A stretch of 64,000 bases of DNA from Takakia lepidozioides. Taxonomy: Eukaryota; Streptophyta; Takakiopsida; Takakiales; Takakiaceae. The notes under the pieces were generated by a model that saw nothing but the letters and a program-made list of their open reading frames with translations, was not told where the DNA came from and ran no database searches. The translations under genes were made by a program, and so were the position numbers. The stretch is taken from positions 51,875,053 through 51,939,052 of the forward strand of contig CM060732.1 of the NCBI GenBank assembly GCA_030704615.1. Reading direction: 5' to 3'. Below, in pieces: positions 44,240 through 55,767 of this stretch; the first letter of the stretch is position 1, and each line of letters begins with the position of its first letter.

Positions 44240-45140
44240 TGAGAATTTGTATCATGGAACGGGATGAAAGCAGGATATGCAATGCAGGGGCGTGGGATTG
44301 AGGCTTTGCAACCTATTCTTGAGCAACTGATGCAGTTTTTTTGAGCTTATTCTTGAGCAAATGATGCAGGAAGGGCGAGGATATGCACAGCGGGGGTGTG
44401 GTATAGAGGCTTCGGAGACGTATGAGCAAATAATGCGGGAAGGGGTGAAGCCGGACCGGGTCACGTTCGTTTGTGTTTGCAATGCGTGTGCAAGCCTGGC
44501 AGCCCTGGAGAAGGATAAAAGGTCCATGGTGCCATTGTCAAATTTGGAATTGTACCCCATGTCATTCTGAACAATACCCTCGTGGACATGTATGCCAAAT
44601 GTGGCAGTATTGAGGATAGAAAGGGAGTGTTTGAGAATATGGCTAAACGAAATGCCGTGTCCTGGAATGTGATGATCACGGGATATTGCCCAGCATGGAT
44701 GCGGGATGGAGGTATTGGAGACCTATGAGCAAATGATGCGGGAAGGGGTAAAGCCAGACCTGGTCATGTTTGCTTGTATATGCAATGCGTGTGCAAGCCT
44801 GGCAGCCCTGGAAAAGGGCAAAGAGGTTCATGGTGACATCATCAAAGCTGGAATTGTACCCGACGTCGATCTGAACACTACCCTCGTGGACATGTATGCG
44901 AATGTGGTGCATCGAGGATGCGAAGGGAGTTTGCAACAATAGGGTTCAACGATGGTTGCGGGGTATGCACACCAAGGCCGCGGGAATGAGGCTTTGGTGA
45001 CCTACAATCAAATGATGGCGGAGTGTTCAAGGAAATGAGTGTTCAACAGTATGGCTGAACGAGATGTGGTGTCATGGAGTGCGATGATTGCAGGATATGC
45101 ACAGCAAGGGCGCGGGATGGAGGCTTTGGAGACACCTTCT
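44240..45140 (+). pseudogene. PPR repeat array fragment
   Basis: At least three PLS-type units on the plus strand: GGYAQRGCGIEASETYEQIM-like, REGVKPDRVTFVCVCNACASLAALEK; GVKPDLVMFACICNACASLAALEKGKEVHGDIIKAGIVPDVDLN then VDMYANV; and NSMAERDVVSWSAMIAGYAQQGRGMEALET near 45100. Frames change repeatedly. The array runs into the dispersed repeat family at 45.13 kb. Confidence 0.85.
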
Positions 45141-47715
45141 TCAATATTTCAACCTGTTTTCCGTATTATCAGAGTTGTCCCTAGATTTTCAGGTTGAATT
45201 CTGCAAGTTAGCTTGTTGGTGCAAAAAGGTGAATGCCTGTTGGAAGCGCAAGTCAGCATAGGAACTTGTGTGATAAGTAGGGTTAAGGTGTTTGCTGGAA
45301 CAAATCTAGGCTGTCATTCTCAGCTGCTAGCAGCAAGGCAAAGATGTGTGCATGATTTGTGCAGAGGCAGAGATAGCTGAAGGAGCAGAGATAGAGTTGG
45401 GTCCAGATTCATCCAAGAGGGCCAAGTTTCAAGCACAAGATTACTTATGAGTCCATGTGGAGCAATAGCTACAAGAAACCTGCATGGATAGATGGTCAAC
45501 TGGGTGCCACAGCAGCAGCGGCACACCTGATATTTTAATCAAAGCACCTTCTTCAACACATTTCACCCTGTTTTTCCTCTTATCAGAATCGGCCCTAAAT
45601 TTCCATGTTGAATTCTGCAAGTTAGCTGGTTGAGTGAATGTAGTTTGGAGTGCAAGCCTCAATTTCCCAGGAGGTGTGCATTTAGTCATACATAAGTTTT
45701 AGGTGGAGGATAGGTTGTTAGTCTGAATGGGATAGACGTGAGAGCCGAATGCAGCCTTCCATTGTTGTGATCAAGCATGTAGGAAGGGCGGGTTATGCCA
45801 ACCCCAAAAACTCACACTGTTCACCCTGTTTTGCCATGTTACTAGAGTCGTCCCTAAAATTTCATGTAGAATTCTGTAAATTAGCTCGTTCGTGATGTGA
45901 GCTAGCATGAGTTTTATAAAGATCCTTCACGATGGTGGGACAACTACAATCGCAAGGTGTGGCTTTTCTTAATGTACGACGTGAAGAAGTTTGTCCATCA
46001 TGTAGAGGTGGGCTTTTGGCTCCTGTTAGTACCATGATTTGGTATTCTTCCTGATGTTTACAAGGTTCTTGGGAGAGTCAGCTTGGTCTTAGCAGGCCGT
46101 GTTTCAATATCTGCATGCTCAGTTGCACAGTGGTGGTTCTCACAGGCCAATCCAACATTACCTGACTATAGACACAAACAGTACACACAAGAGGTCATTT
46201 TGGGTTGATGGTCGGTCAAATCCTCCATGGGTCAAGGACAATGTGGTGAGGGCACCTTCTTCGACCTATTTTGCCTCTCATACTTGGCCCTAAGATGCAT
46301 ATTGAATTTTGTAAGTTAGCTCGTTGGGTGGATCTGTGGTGGTTTGGAGTGACTTTGACAAGTTACTGCCGATGTGGCCGCATGAAGTATCCAAAAACAG
46401 ATAACTGAGATGAGGAGAAGATTTGGAATGAACACTTTACTGACCCCAGTCAATGGTGGGACAATGGAGATAAAAAGGTGAATGTCTGTTGGACTACAGA
46501 GAGAAGCAGATGCAATATAGAATTGGAACTACTATTATAAGTAGGGCTCGAGTGTTTGCTGGAAGAACTTCACGTGTCAACTGCTAACAGCAAGGCTGAG
46601 GATGTATTTATGATTTGTACACAGGCAGGGATATATAGCTGAAGGACCAGGGATAGAGGTCCAGATTTATCCAAGAGGCCCGGATTTCAAACACAAGATT
46701 ATTTCTGATTCCCTGCTACAAGTGGATAGATGGTCAACTGGAAACAACAGCGGCAACAACATAATTGATAGAACAATGCACCGCTGATGAAGGTGCCTTC
46801 TTCAACACATTTCACCGTGTTTTTCCTGCTATCAGAGTCGTCCCTGAATTTTGATGTTGAACTCTGCAAGGTAGCTGAGGAGAAGCTTTGGAAGGAATAC
46901 GTTTAAGACCCTAGTCAATGGTGGAACAATCGAGGCAAAATTGATAAAATCAAGCACTAGTAATCAAGACACCTTCTTCAACACAATTCACCCTGTTTTT
47001 CCCTCTAATCGGAATCGGCCCTACAACATGAAAGTATCCACAAACAGGTAACAAAGACAAGGAGAAGCTGTGGAATGAATTCTTTCTGACCCCAGTCAAA
47101 TGGTGAGACGATCGAGGCAAAAAGGTGAATGCCTGATGGATTACAGAGAATAGCATATGCTATTAAGCATAGGAACTAGTGTGATAAGTAGGGTTGGGGT
47201 GTTTGCTGGAACAATTCTAGGCTGTCATTGTCAGCTGCTAGCAGCAAGGCAAGGATGTATGCATGATTTGTACAGAGGTATGGATAGCTGAAGGGGCAGG
47301 GATAGAGTGTGGGTCCAGATTCATCCAAGAGGGCTGGATTTCAAGCTCCAGATTACCTATGATTCCATATAAAATCAGGCACTGGTAATCAAGGCACCTT
47401 CTTCAACACAATTCACCTTGTTTTTCCCTCTGATCAGAATCGGTCCTAAATTTTCATGTTGAATTCTGCAAGTTAGCTGGTTGAGTGAACCTTTGATAAT
47501 TTGGAGTGACTTTGACATGGTAGTACCAATGTGACAACAGGAAAGTGTCCAGAAACAGGTAACAGAGACGAGGAGAAGCTGTGGAATGAATACTTTCTGA
47601 CTCCAGTCAATGGTGGGACAATCGAGGCAAAAAGGTGAATGCCTGCTGGATTACAGAGAGTAGCAGATGCCATTGAGCATAGGAACTAGTGTGATAAGTT
47701 GAATTGGGTGTTTCC
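45130..47715. repeat. Head-to-tail cluster of PPR-flank repeats
   Basis: Blocks around an ACCTTCTTCAACACA-TTCACC landmark recur near 45134, 45545, 46254, 46794, 46971 and 47394, each followed where complete by GAATTCTGCAAGTTAGCT, a CAGTCAATGGTGGGACAAT block and AGGTGAATGCCTG. The TCAGCTGCTAGCAGCAAGGC landmark occurs at about 45318, 46578 and 47228. The same elements flank PPR debris at 1.1-1.56 and 56.9-57.35 kb. No coding potential. Confidence 0.75.
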
Positions 47716-47789
47716 TAGAACAAAAAGCCGAAAAGGTTGTGTACTCTGACAGTTGGGCTTCAATTTGGGTGCCTGACTGCATAAAGTAA

Positions 47790-47965
47790 CACACAAACAT
47801 TCCTTCAAGTGATCTCAGTACTCACATACCTACATCTGCCATTGGCCCAGACTGGTCATATGAAGAAACTATTCACTAACACAAACATTCCTTCAAGTGA
47901 CCTTAGTACTGACATACACCTGCCAATGGCCCAGGCTGGTCATGCGAAGAAACTATTTACAAATC
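47790..47965. repeat. ~88-bp tandem duplication
   Basis: ACACAAACATTCCTTCAAGT through a GAAGAAACTATT block occurs twice in tandem, with several substitutions and a short loss in the second copy. Confidence 0.8.
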
Positions 47966-48311
47966 AAACGCACCAAGATGGATTGAGCACCTTCAACAAT
48001 ATATTAGATATCTACATCTGACTCCACCAGATGAAGTACTGGGATTGCTAGTCCAGCAAATAAGAACTTCAGCTACTGCTAGACTTGTGGATGTACTATT
48101 CGTAGCACATATCTTCAGGAAAACACAATTTCACGAAATGGAAGGCTACTAGTCTGTTGTCACTTCAGTCCCTTGCTCGCTGTAGCAGCATTTTGCAGGC
48201 AGTTTGGGATTTCCCCACCCCCCAAGCAAAAGAAAGCAACGATGTTCATCACAAAACAGTGCCTGAGACACTACCTCGCAGATCACCAACATATATTACA
48301 GCCCAACAGAC

Positions 48312-49805
48312 CTATTTCACTAGGCCAAGATTAATCATGCCCCAGTTATCTCTGGCCCACGTTTTGTCCCCGGCATTTTGAAGTAGCACTCGTGCCCAAG
48401 CAACCCAGCCTTCCCAGGTCATGCGCTTATCCCAATTGGTAGCCCACTCCAACAATAGCCTCAATCCCTCGCTGGCCTCCTTCTCAGCAAGCTCAAAATT
48501 GCTTTTTGAGAGATAGATCTGTGCCAGTACCAGGTGTGGCTCGGCAATGAAGGGGTTATGTTCGCAAGCTTTTTTAAGCAAAGGCTCTGCGGACTCCCAA
48601 ATCTTTTCCTGGTCTGTTATACATATCGCCTCCCAATACAAGTCCCGAGCCGTGACTTGATCGGATGGGGACAACATCTGCGTGCAATTGTTGAAAACAG
48701 AAGGGATCGGGATATCAATTTCAGAAAAGGGCCTTCGGTTTTTTCCTTTCTCCGATTTCAGCTGTTCCTTTTCCTCTGCTTGTTCCTCTTTTAGTAAGAT
48801 ATTCAACAACAGCCCCATGCGAGAAATGCCACTCATCCACAGCCCAGGCTTGCACTCCCCAGGCCACAAAGCAGTCCATCCATTGCCTCGAAAGCGATAC
48901 GTCCCATCCTCATTTCCGAACAGAATGTCCTGCCAGCCATAGGATTGGTCGATGAAATCCGCCATGGTGAGCACAAGAAAGATGGCAATAAGACGACGCG
49001 GCACTAGTACGTCCTCTCCCGTCGCTATGTGTTTTACTACCAGTCCTTCCGAAGGAATCAGAGGGCTATATGACGCATCTTTGCCATTAACACCGCTCCG
49101 TCCTTTCTCTTCAATTGCCTCAAAATTGCTGCCTAATCTCTCCATTTTCTGCAGCAGATCATGTGTTTCCTTTCCACCTATTTCGTTGGCCTTTTCAAGC
49201 TCTATATCCCCCCGCTCGGCAACACCACGAAGAGCCGAAACTAATTCTTCATCGCTGAATTTCAAAAGCAGCAAGTCGAAAATGAGCTGCTGTCGCGGGA
49301 CGATGCAAAACAGATGGACAAGCTCCTCCGCAGCATCGCCGATCAGATCCCGCACCTTCTGCCTCTCCACGTTAGGCTCAAATATGGCCAAATTCACATA
49401 GGAATTGGAATACGAGGAGTGAAACAGACCACAGAGGGCCACCGAATCCGGCAAACCCCACAACTTGAGGATGCGATACACATGCAGCAAATGCTCATAG
49501 AAGGTGCCATGCTTGTGCCAGCACTCTCCAGCCCCCCTTTTCTGCAACACCGATAGCAGAGAAGGCAGCACAGGATCTATGGATGCAAAATCTTCCCGCA
49601 AAAAAAGCTTGGCTTGCTCCAATCTCCCTCCTCCTCCCCCATTCTCATCTGCAATCCCAGGCATGCTGAACCCAACTCTCCTGCTCCCTTCCCTCCTCTC
49701 CAAATCTTCTCTTCTCTTAACAAAGCCTGTGGGTTCTGCAGTCTCTACTCTTGTGTCACCCTTGGTCCACAGTGTGGATGGATGAGGCCACCGAACCGAC
49801 TCCAA
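48312..49805 (-). CDS. Conserved plant protein with TPR-like C terminus
   Basis: An uninterrupted 497-residue frame. After a polar N terminus, residues 61-260 include WHKHGTFYEHLLHVYRILKLWGLPDSVALCGLFHSSY, a His-rich block recalling HD-type metal sites (H97, H99, H105, H108, H129). I associate it with the plant family annotated DUF6817, from memory only. Residues 270-310 read RRLIAIFLVLTMADFIDQSYGWQD. The region 385-497 is helical and TPR-like (DLYWEAICIT, EPHLVLAQIYLSKSNFELAEKEASEGL). Low-complexity GGGGG is at 56-60. No signal peptide or membrane segment is clear. The lack of any frame break amid decayed sequence argues for selection. Function unknown. Confidence 0.9.
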   Translation of the reverse strand: MESVRWPHPSTLWTKGDTRVETAEPTGFVKRREDLERREGSRRVGFSMPGIADENGGGGGRLEQAKLFLREDFASIDPVLPSLLSVLQKRGAGECWHKHGTFYEHLLHVYRILKLWGLPDSVALCGLFHSSYSNSYVNLAIFEPNVERQKVRDLIGDAAEELVHLFCIVPRQQLIFDLLLLKFSDEELVSALRGVAERGDIELEKANEIGGKETHDLLQKMERLGSNFEAIEEKGRSGVNGKDASYSPLIPSEGLVVKHIATGEDVLVPRRLIAIFLVLTMADFIDQSYGWQDILFGNEDGTYRFRGNGWTALWPGECKPGLWMSGISRMGLLLNILLKEEQAEEKEQLKSEKGKNRRPFSEIDIPIPSVFNNCTQMLSPSDQVTARDLYWEAICITDQEKIWESAEPLLKKACEHNPFIAEPHLVLAQIYLSKSNFELAEKEASEGLRLLLEWATNWDKRMTWEGWVAWARVLLQNAGDKTWARDNWGMINLGLVK

Positions 49806-49913
49806 GTTAACCCAAACAAATTTCTACCCCTGCCCATTAAATATTCATATCTGCCCCAGAATCTGACCGTGTAAGACTTTCAGATAGTCTGACCCGAAAT
49901 TTAAGAGATTATC

Positions 49914-50150
49914 AATATATGAGGCAAGGTAGTTTGTTTTGTTTTGTAGCGTCGCCCAAACCGCGGGACACAGCCCGGGTGCTTGGTGCCTTTGGAAAGC
50001 TCTTGATGAGGAGAGGTGCACCGGCTTGGTCTCATGTTTTTGGGATCTGCGGTGTGGTGTGGGAGACATGGAATTTCAAGCACTTTTGGTCATTGGAAAT
50101 TTGTGAAAAATAGCAAAGTGGGCTTTTCTGGGGCAATGATTGGCTTCATT
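49914..50150. repeat. Unknown dispersed repeat R1, copy 1
   Basis: AATATATGAGGCAAGGTAG through CCGCGGG, GCTTGGTGCC, GACATGGAATTTCAAG and AAAAATAGCAAAGTGGGCTT matches 55224-55466 in the same orientation. A weaker partial copy is at about 50195-50290 (GGTACCGTTGGAAAGC region). No ORF, TIR or A/B box recognised. Confidence 0.82.
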
Positions 50151-50700
50151 TGTCTTTTGTGCACGTGGACAGAAATATAAATTCGGTTTTTTTAAATATT
50201 GGCGTTCACAGTATTGTGGCCAGTGTCGTTAAGATCTCCCAAACTGCAGGCCCTCTGGCCACGATTTAGTACCGTTGGAAAGCCGATGAATAGTGGTGCA
50301 CCGTCTTATTGCCGCTTTACACTAGGGCCCAAGCCCAGGAAATCCTGGGCCCAATTTCTACCACTCTTGGGCTGGTCTTGGGCCACCTTCAACGGTCATG
50401 ATCGCACAAAAATAGTCTATCTTAATACCAAGCTTCTTGGGCCCAAGAGCTGAGAGTTGGGTCTCCATTCTAGGAGGGTTCCTTTTTCTTGGTCCGGCCC
50501 AAGAAGTTGGCGCCAAAACTTGTGTTATGTAGGTGCCATGTAGGCAAATGACCTACTTCTATTTTCTTGGGCTCGGGCCGTAGTGTAAAGTCGTTGGGCC
50601 CAATTTTCAGGCCTCCGCCAACGGGAATGCTCCATTCTAAAGCGGCCTTTATAGTCTCACAATTTCTGGACCTGCACTGTAGGATATATGGAATTGCAAG
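50151..50700. other. Non-coding stretch
   Basis: Apart from a weak R1 relic, several GGGCCCAA/CTTGGGCC palindromic pieces occur at 50325-50600. No gene recognised. Confidence 0.35.
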
Positions 50701-50830
50701 GGAAGATAATAGGAATAATGTAAGAATCTAATGCACACGGGCAACCTCTGACACAATTGTACGCAGGTTTTTGGCATGTCAAATCTTCCCCACCCTCTCT
50801 TGAGAGTGACATGGAACTGAAAGAGTAAAC
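50701..50830. mobile_element. Mutator-type element, single end
   Basis: GGAAGATAATAGGAATAATG at 50701, then AATGCACACG, GCATGTCAAATCTTCCCCAC and CTCTCTTGAGAG, matches the right TIR (inverted) of the element at 35719-36287 over about 120 bases. GTAACCC/GGGTTACAC pieces to about 50900 also match that element's centre. No second end is found before the DUF2358 gene. Confidence 0.75.
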
Positions 50831-51127
50831 TCCAGTCCTGGGTTATACCACTGGGTGTGTAACTTCACTTGGGTTTATATTGGGTTACACGACGGGTGCC
50901 TGAGTGCCTGGATATTCGTGAACTGGAACAATGACGTGGAGATCTCCCAAACTGCAGGATCTCTAGGTACGTAAGGGATTGCACTTGGACTTAGATGACC
51001 TTGGTCACTTGCTACCCTAGTTGACAATGAAACGAGATATGGGAGGCTGGAGGATTTCATATTTTGGAACTAATGACATGAAAAAAAACCGGCGTAAAGG
51101 TAATACCTACATCATATATGCAACACT

Positions 51128-54100
51128 GTGCTCTTAAGTGTGCTGTTCATGCCAGCTGCTGGTACTCAAAGACCTGGTTTGTCATCAAACGCATCTGCAG
51201 ACCCACCAATGGATTGTCTGCATTTCATTCATCGTCTCCCTTCCATGACGAGAGGAGGAGAAATTTCAAGTCTTTCAAGAAATCTCGATAGCCATAACTT
51301 AGCCATGCTTCACCCAGGCCATGGTCTGTCTCTGTACCACAGATCCCCTACGCTTCAAGCACCCAATATCTTGCATTTCCATCACACAGACCAGCTCAAT
51401 GAGATTACCCAGTGTCCAATTTCTATTGCAAACAGCAGGCACAATTCTTCCATCCAAGTTCGGAGATGTCTTGGCAGAAATTGGGGCAAGGATGCACCTC
51501 TGGGTTTTCAGGCAGGCCGCAGCAGAGAGTACAGGGCTCCCGTGTCAACTGCAGCTGTGAAGCAAGAGGAGCCTCTATTGCTTCGTGTGGCCGTCTCGGG
51601 CGTCACTAAAATTCTCGGTGTGCTGAATTTTGGCAATTGAGGAGGATGCAAGTTGGGCAGTAAAAGGGACAATCAATGTAAATTGTAACGACTGTAATCT
51701 GCCATTACACTGGACAGTTCGGATTTGACAGGGGATGAGAGACAGTACGAGACCAGTAAGCGTCTAAAAAACACGCTTACAAAGTTTGCATTTTTGTACA
51801 TACATCTGTGCACCTTTGACTGATTGATTGAGTGGTTGCTTCATTACACGATACTGCATTTCAAAAAGTTCCACTATGCAGCTTGAAGAACCGACAACTG
51901 AAATTAAAACTGTGGTGGACGCTCTTCGCGAAGACTACCAGCGGGCTCATTTCCTGACAGGTGGGCATTGTCACTCCATTTTCTTGTTGTGGGGGGAAGG
52001 TAAGATTTTCTTATTCCTATTTCATCATGTATTGGAAGTTTTTTGTGCGACTACTTTCTCGCTGTGTCACCACCATGATTATTTCAGATTGGTTGACCCC
52101 CCAGGATGAGTGGCATATCTAGCACAAACGTCACAAACGCCAATGTATCATGGCAGAGAACATTCTTGCACTACAAGGCAACTCTATCCTGGGATGGCCC
52201 TTAGGCATGACAGACAGGCTCCCTGACAATGGGCGTTCTCTTAAAAGGCCATTCCATGCTAATTATTGCGGGCAACCAAGGATTGCCCTTTGTGCAGGTG
52301 TTTCAGTTAGCAGAATGGCTTCAAGGTTTAGGTCAGCCTCAGACAATGAATGTACTCTGGATAATGCGGTACTCTGTGAGTATGCAGGAGACTTCACAAC
52401 AGCTTTATATGCTAAGGATTGCTTATTTGCTGACCCCACCATTGAGTTTACAGGTAAGCCCACCTGGTTTTTCCAAGACCCCTCGTTATTTCTTCATCAT
52501 TCTTCAAATCCAATGGAGATTACTGCACACTTGCCTTAGAGGACCTAGGTCGTTACTATGACCATCAAGGATTGTGACTGGAGGCATATCTCCTATTTGC
52601 TGTCTCTATTGAAGGTTGATCTGGAGGTTGTTTCCACGAAGGCCAAGCTGGCTTTCGGCGAAACAGGGGCTGTGTGGATCATATCTTCACTCTAAACCAG
52701 ATTATCCAGGGAAGGAAAATAGAAGGGAAACCCACTTATGGTTTTTTCCTGGATGTCAAAAAGGCTTATGACACAGTGTGGAGAGATGGCCTATGGTTCC
52801 GCCTCTGGTCTTGTGGGATCAAGGAAAGATGTGGAGAGTTGTCCACAACTTGTATGCTCACACCAAAAGCTGTGTCACTGTTAACGGACAGAAGTCCAAC
52901 TTCTTTGACATAGACCAAGGTGTAGCTCAAGGATGTACTCTCTCCCCTCTGCTCTTCAATGTTTTTATCAATCAACTCCTCGAGGATGTGGAAAGTGAGG
53001 GATTTGGGTTAAGGGTGGGTGATACCACCATACCAGTCCTTATGTTTGCGGATGACTTCGCAGGCATAGGGGAGACTCCAACCAATCTCCAGGAGTTGAT
53101 TGATTGCGCGAAGAGATACTTTGATCTTTGGGGCTAGAGGCTAATGTCAGCAAATGTGCAGTGGTAGCATTCAACGACAGAGGAGAGGGAGGAAGTGATC
53201 TTAAGTGGCAGTGGGGTAGCCAAGAGATCCCGGTCCTCCCTTCCTACACTTACCTGGGCGTTGAATTTTCCTCCAATTGTAATTGGGATGCACATATCCG
53301 GAAAGTTGTTCAAACTGGCAAGGGCAAAGCTCTGGGGCTCACTAAATTTTTCCACTAAAGAGGGGTCAACTCTGAGGTTAAGAAAACCATGCTTTGCCGC
53401 GTTATTAGACCTGCCTTGGAGTACGGATCTGCTATATGGGTTGATAACTCCAACCAGGCTAAGTCTCTAGAATCCATTCAAGTGGGGGTGCTTAAGGAGT
53501 GTATGTCAGCATGCTCCAAAACAGCCAATGTGGCTGTTCGGGGTGAGTTTGGCATTCCGTCCTTAAGCTCCCGACGAGATGAATTCAAGGTCAGATGGTG
53601 GGGTCAGCTGCAACATATGCCCAACACCAGATATCCTAAGTTAATTGACTCTATATCTTGGAAACAGGACCGCCCTGTCAAACAGGCTGAGTCCTGGCAG
53701 AAGAGAGTAGAAGAGATTCTCAAGGTCCTGGACCTGGATCCGCAAGTCTTGACCCTGCTGGATAAATCTGATTAGAGGCTGTAGTGTCCGATGCCATGTC
53801 TGTTGCCATGAGATTGTCTGATGAAAATGAAGTTAGGCAGAAAACCTCCCTGAACTTGTTTCCAGTCAGTGACATGGGGGAGGACATCTTGGATGACCTC
53901 AAGGTCTACCCACTCTCGGCACTAGACTGAAATTTAAACTCAGGGCAGGAAGCCTACCTTTGAACAGCAAACAGAAGCAGAGAGGAAAGGGAGAGTGCAA
54001 TTGCCCATTGTGTGGGCAATCTGAAGACAGTATTCATTTTCTGATACACTGTCCGGGGTTCTCTCACCAAAGAGACGCTCTCTTCAACTCTATCAAGGGA

Positions 54101-55223
54101 ATTGTGCCTGTACCCCTGTTTACCAACTTTGAAAGTCTCGAGGCTGAGCCAAAAGCCCAGGCCCTCCTGAGGCCTAGTTTATGGCAAATCACACACAGCA
54201 GATTGATGCTTGTGTGAAGGGATTTCTAGAGGATATCTGGAAAACCCGGATTAATTCTTTATATGAAGGTAAGTCTTACTACCAACGTCAGCCCCCGACA
54301 GAGATAGGTTCTGTCCCTTTTGTTCCCGCTCAAACTGGGCGCGGGGTCAATGGCCACAAGGCTACGGCAAACAACGTCTTATGAGTACAATCTATTGAAG
54401 GCACCAAGATAAATTCTCTTTGGTCAGAGTTCTCACATAAACAAGCACAAAGAAAGGGCATCCTTCCACTCTTGGCTAATGCATTTACAGGGTTGTGAGT
54501 GGCAGGGAGGGATAAGTACCAACGCAATTTGATGCTGTTGGTGCCCTTCTTTGAGGATCCATCACTAACTCTGTTCAGCATTGAAGAGGTCTGTTCTGCC
54601 TTTTGACGCATAATGATATTGGTAATGCAATTGACTCTGGTGTGTGAACAGAACCTATCTACGGCTGCCATGGAAGCCTCTGATTGCATTGGATGGTTCT
54701 ACAGTGTACAATGTGAATGCTGACTCCAAAGTGAGTGTCTGAAAAATTTCTGTGTCTGCATTCTAATTATGCTGGATAGTAAGTGCTCCTTCCTCTTCAT
54801 GGTAAATGGGAGCTGCATATATTCTCCTTGTTTGAGAAGTCTTGTCATGATGCAACATAGCATGGAAGAAGAGATCTCAAAGACAGTTCACTTCCACAGG
54901 TATTAGATATGAAACTGGTTTTCGACAATATCCATTTGTCATGTCTGTTACAGCGATCTGCCATACTAAGTAGTCTAGCATGAACCAGCTCTTTCTAAAG
55001 CCATTACAGAAAGGGGACCAAAGAGTTGTAAAGGCTTTACGTAGTCCTGCAGCATGAAGATGTGAGGCTCAAAAAAGAAACCTGTAGATCATTAAACTTG
55101 CTTATGGGGAGATTCAATGTTACCTTGCATTACCTTGAATATTGGCAGATTGTGAAGCACGTGGAGAGCTGGAGCATAACAGGTGGGCAAGCAATCCGTC
55201 AGATATTTGTTTCTTCTCGTTAA
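51128..55223 (+). CDS. DUF2358 (NTF2/SnoaL-like) protein, multi-exon
   Basis: Inferred exons: 51128 to about 51610 (Ser/Thr/Arg-rich, transit-peptide-like, ending LLLRVAVSGVTKIL); 51882-51960 (LEEPTTEIKTVVDALREDYQ); 52388-52453 (DFTTALYAKDCLFADPTIEF); 54506-54588 (RDKYQRNLMLLVPFFEDPSL); 54652-54730 (LRLPWKPLIALDGSTVYNVN); 55149-55223 (IVKHVESWSITGGQAIRQIF, stop TAA). Introns 2 and 3 join in phase (ACA G|GA GAC; ACA G|GG AGG). Two junctions are unresolved: exon 1 to 2, and exon 4 to 5, where about 20 expected residues are missing and phase disagrees. Family members are mostly plastid proteins of unknown function. Intron 3 carries a LINE. Confidence 0.8.
52616..54390 (+). mobile_element. 5'-truncated LINE in intron 3 of the DUF2358 gene
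   Basis: TCTATTGAAGG flanks it at 52605-52615 and 54391-54401 (11-base target duplication). The plus strand encodes an RT missing its N terminus: QAGFRRNRGC-like start, FFLDVKKAYDTVWRDGLW, GVAQGCTLSPLLFNVFIN, catalytic LMFADDFAGIG near 53045, SYTYLGVEF, ALEYGSAIWVDN, then a zinc knuckle CPLCGQSEDSIHFLIHCPGF near 54020 and a tail ending at GAGTACAA with no poly(A). Frame breaks near 52690, 52830, 53137, 53357 and a stop at 53773. Same family as 17300-18019. Confidence 0.92.
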
Positions 55224-55466
55224 TATATGAAGCAAGGTAGTTTTTTCTGTTTTGTGTTGTTTTGCTTTGTAGCGTTGAGATGTCGCAAACCGCGGGCCCA
55301 GCCCTTGTGCTTGGTACCGTCGGAAAGCCCTCGATGAGGAGGTGTTCACCGACTTGGTCTAATAATTTTTGGACCTGCCATGTGGGAGATATGGAATTTC
55401 AAGTACTTTTTGGTCTCTGGAAATTCATGAAAAATAGCAAAGTGGGCTTTCCTGGAACAACGATTG
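55224..55466. repeat. Unknown dispersed repeat R1, copy 2
   Basis: Direct-orientation match of 49914-50150 (TATATGAAGCAAGGTAG, AAACCGCGGG, CGGAAAGC, GATATGGAATTTCAAG, AAAAATAGCAAAGTGGGCTT). It starts immediately after the stop codon of the DUF2358 gene, so it may form its 3' UTR. Confidence 0.82.
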
Positions 55467-55767
55467 GATATATCACTACTCAACAAATTCATGGAAAAAA
55501 TAAATTGGTGTTTTCTGGAATATAAAATCACTGTATAATATGTGCTCAACGACACATTATGAATGTACGAACTATGGAGTCCAAGAACTGAGGTAAGTGC
55601 CCCAAAAGAAATAAGATCTACCCGAGAATTCCATAGAAACACATCAATATATGAAACGAGGTACAAAACAAGTGTTTTCTTCAATTCTTCACACATGGGC
55701 CTTGACATGGAGACGCACTTGGATACATAGGGGATTGCACTTGGACTTAGATATGTTTCATTCGGGC
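55467..55767. other. Non-coding stretch
   Basis: No feature recognised between repeat R1 and the start of the duplicated segment. Confidence 0.4.

Noticed and set aside
48534-49874. Plus-strand ORFs of 80-149 codons
   Set aside because: Shadows of the 497-codon minus-strand gene.
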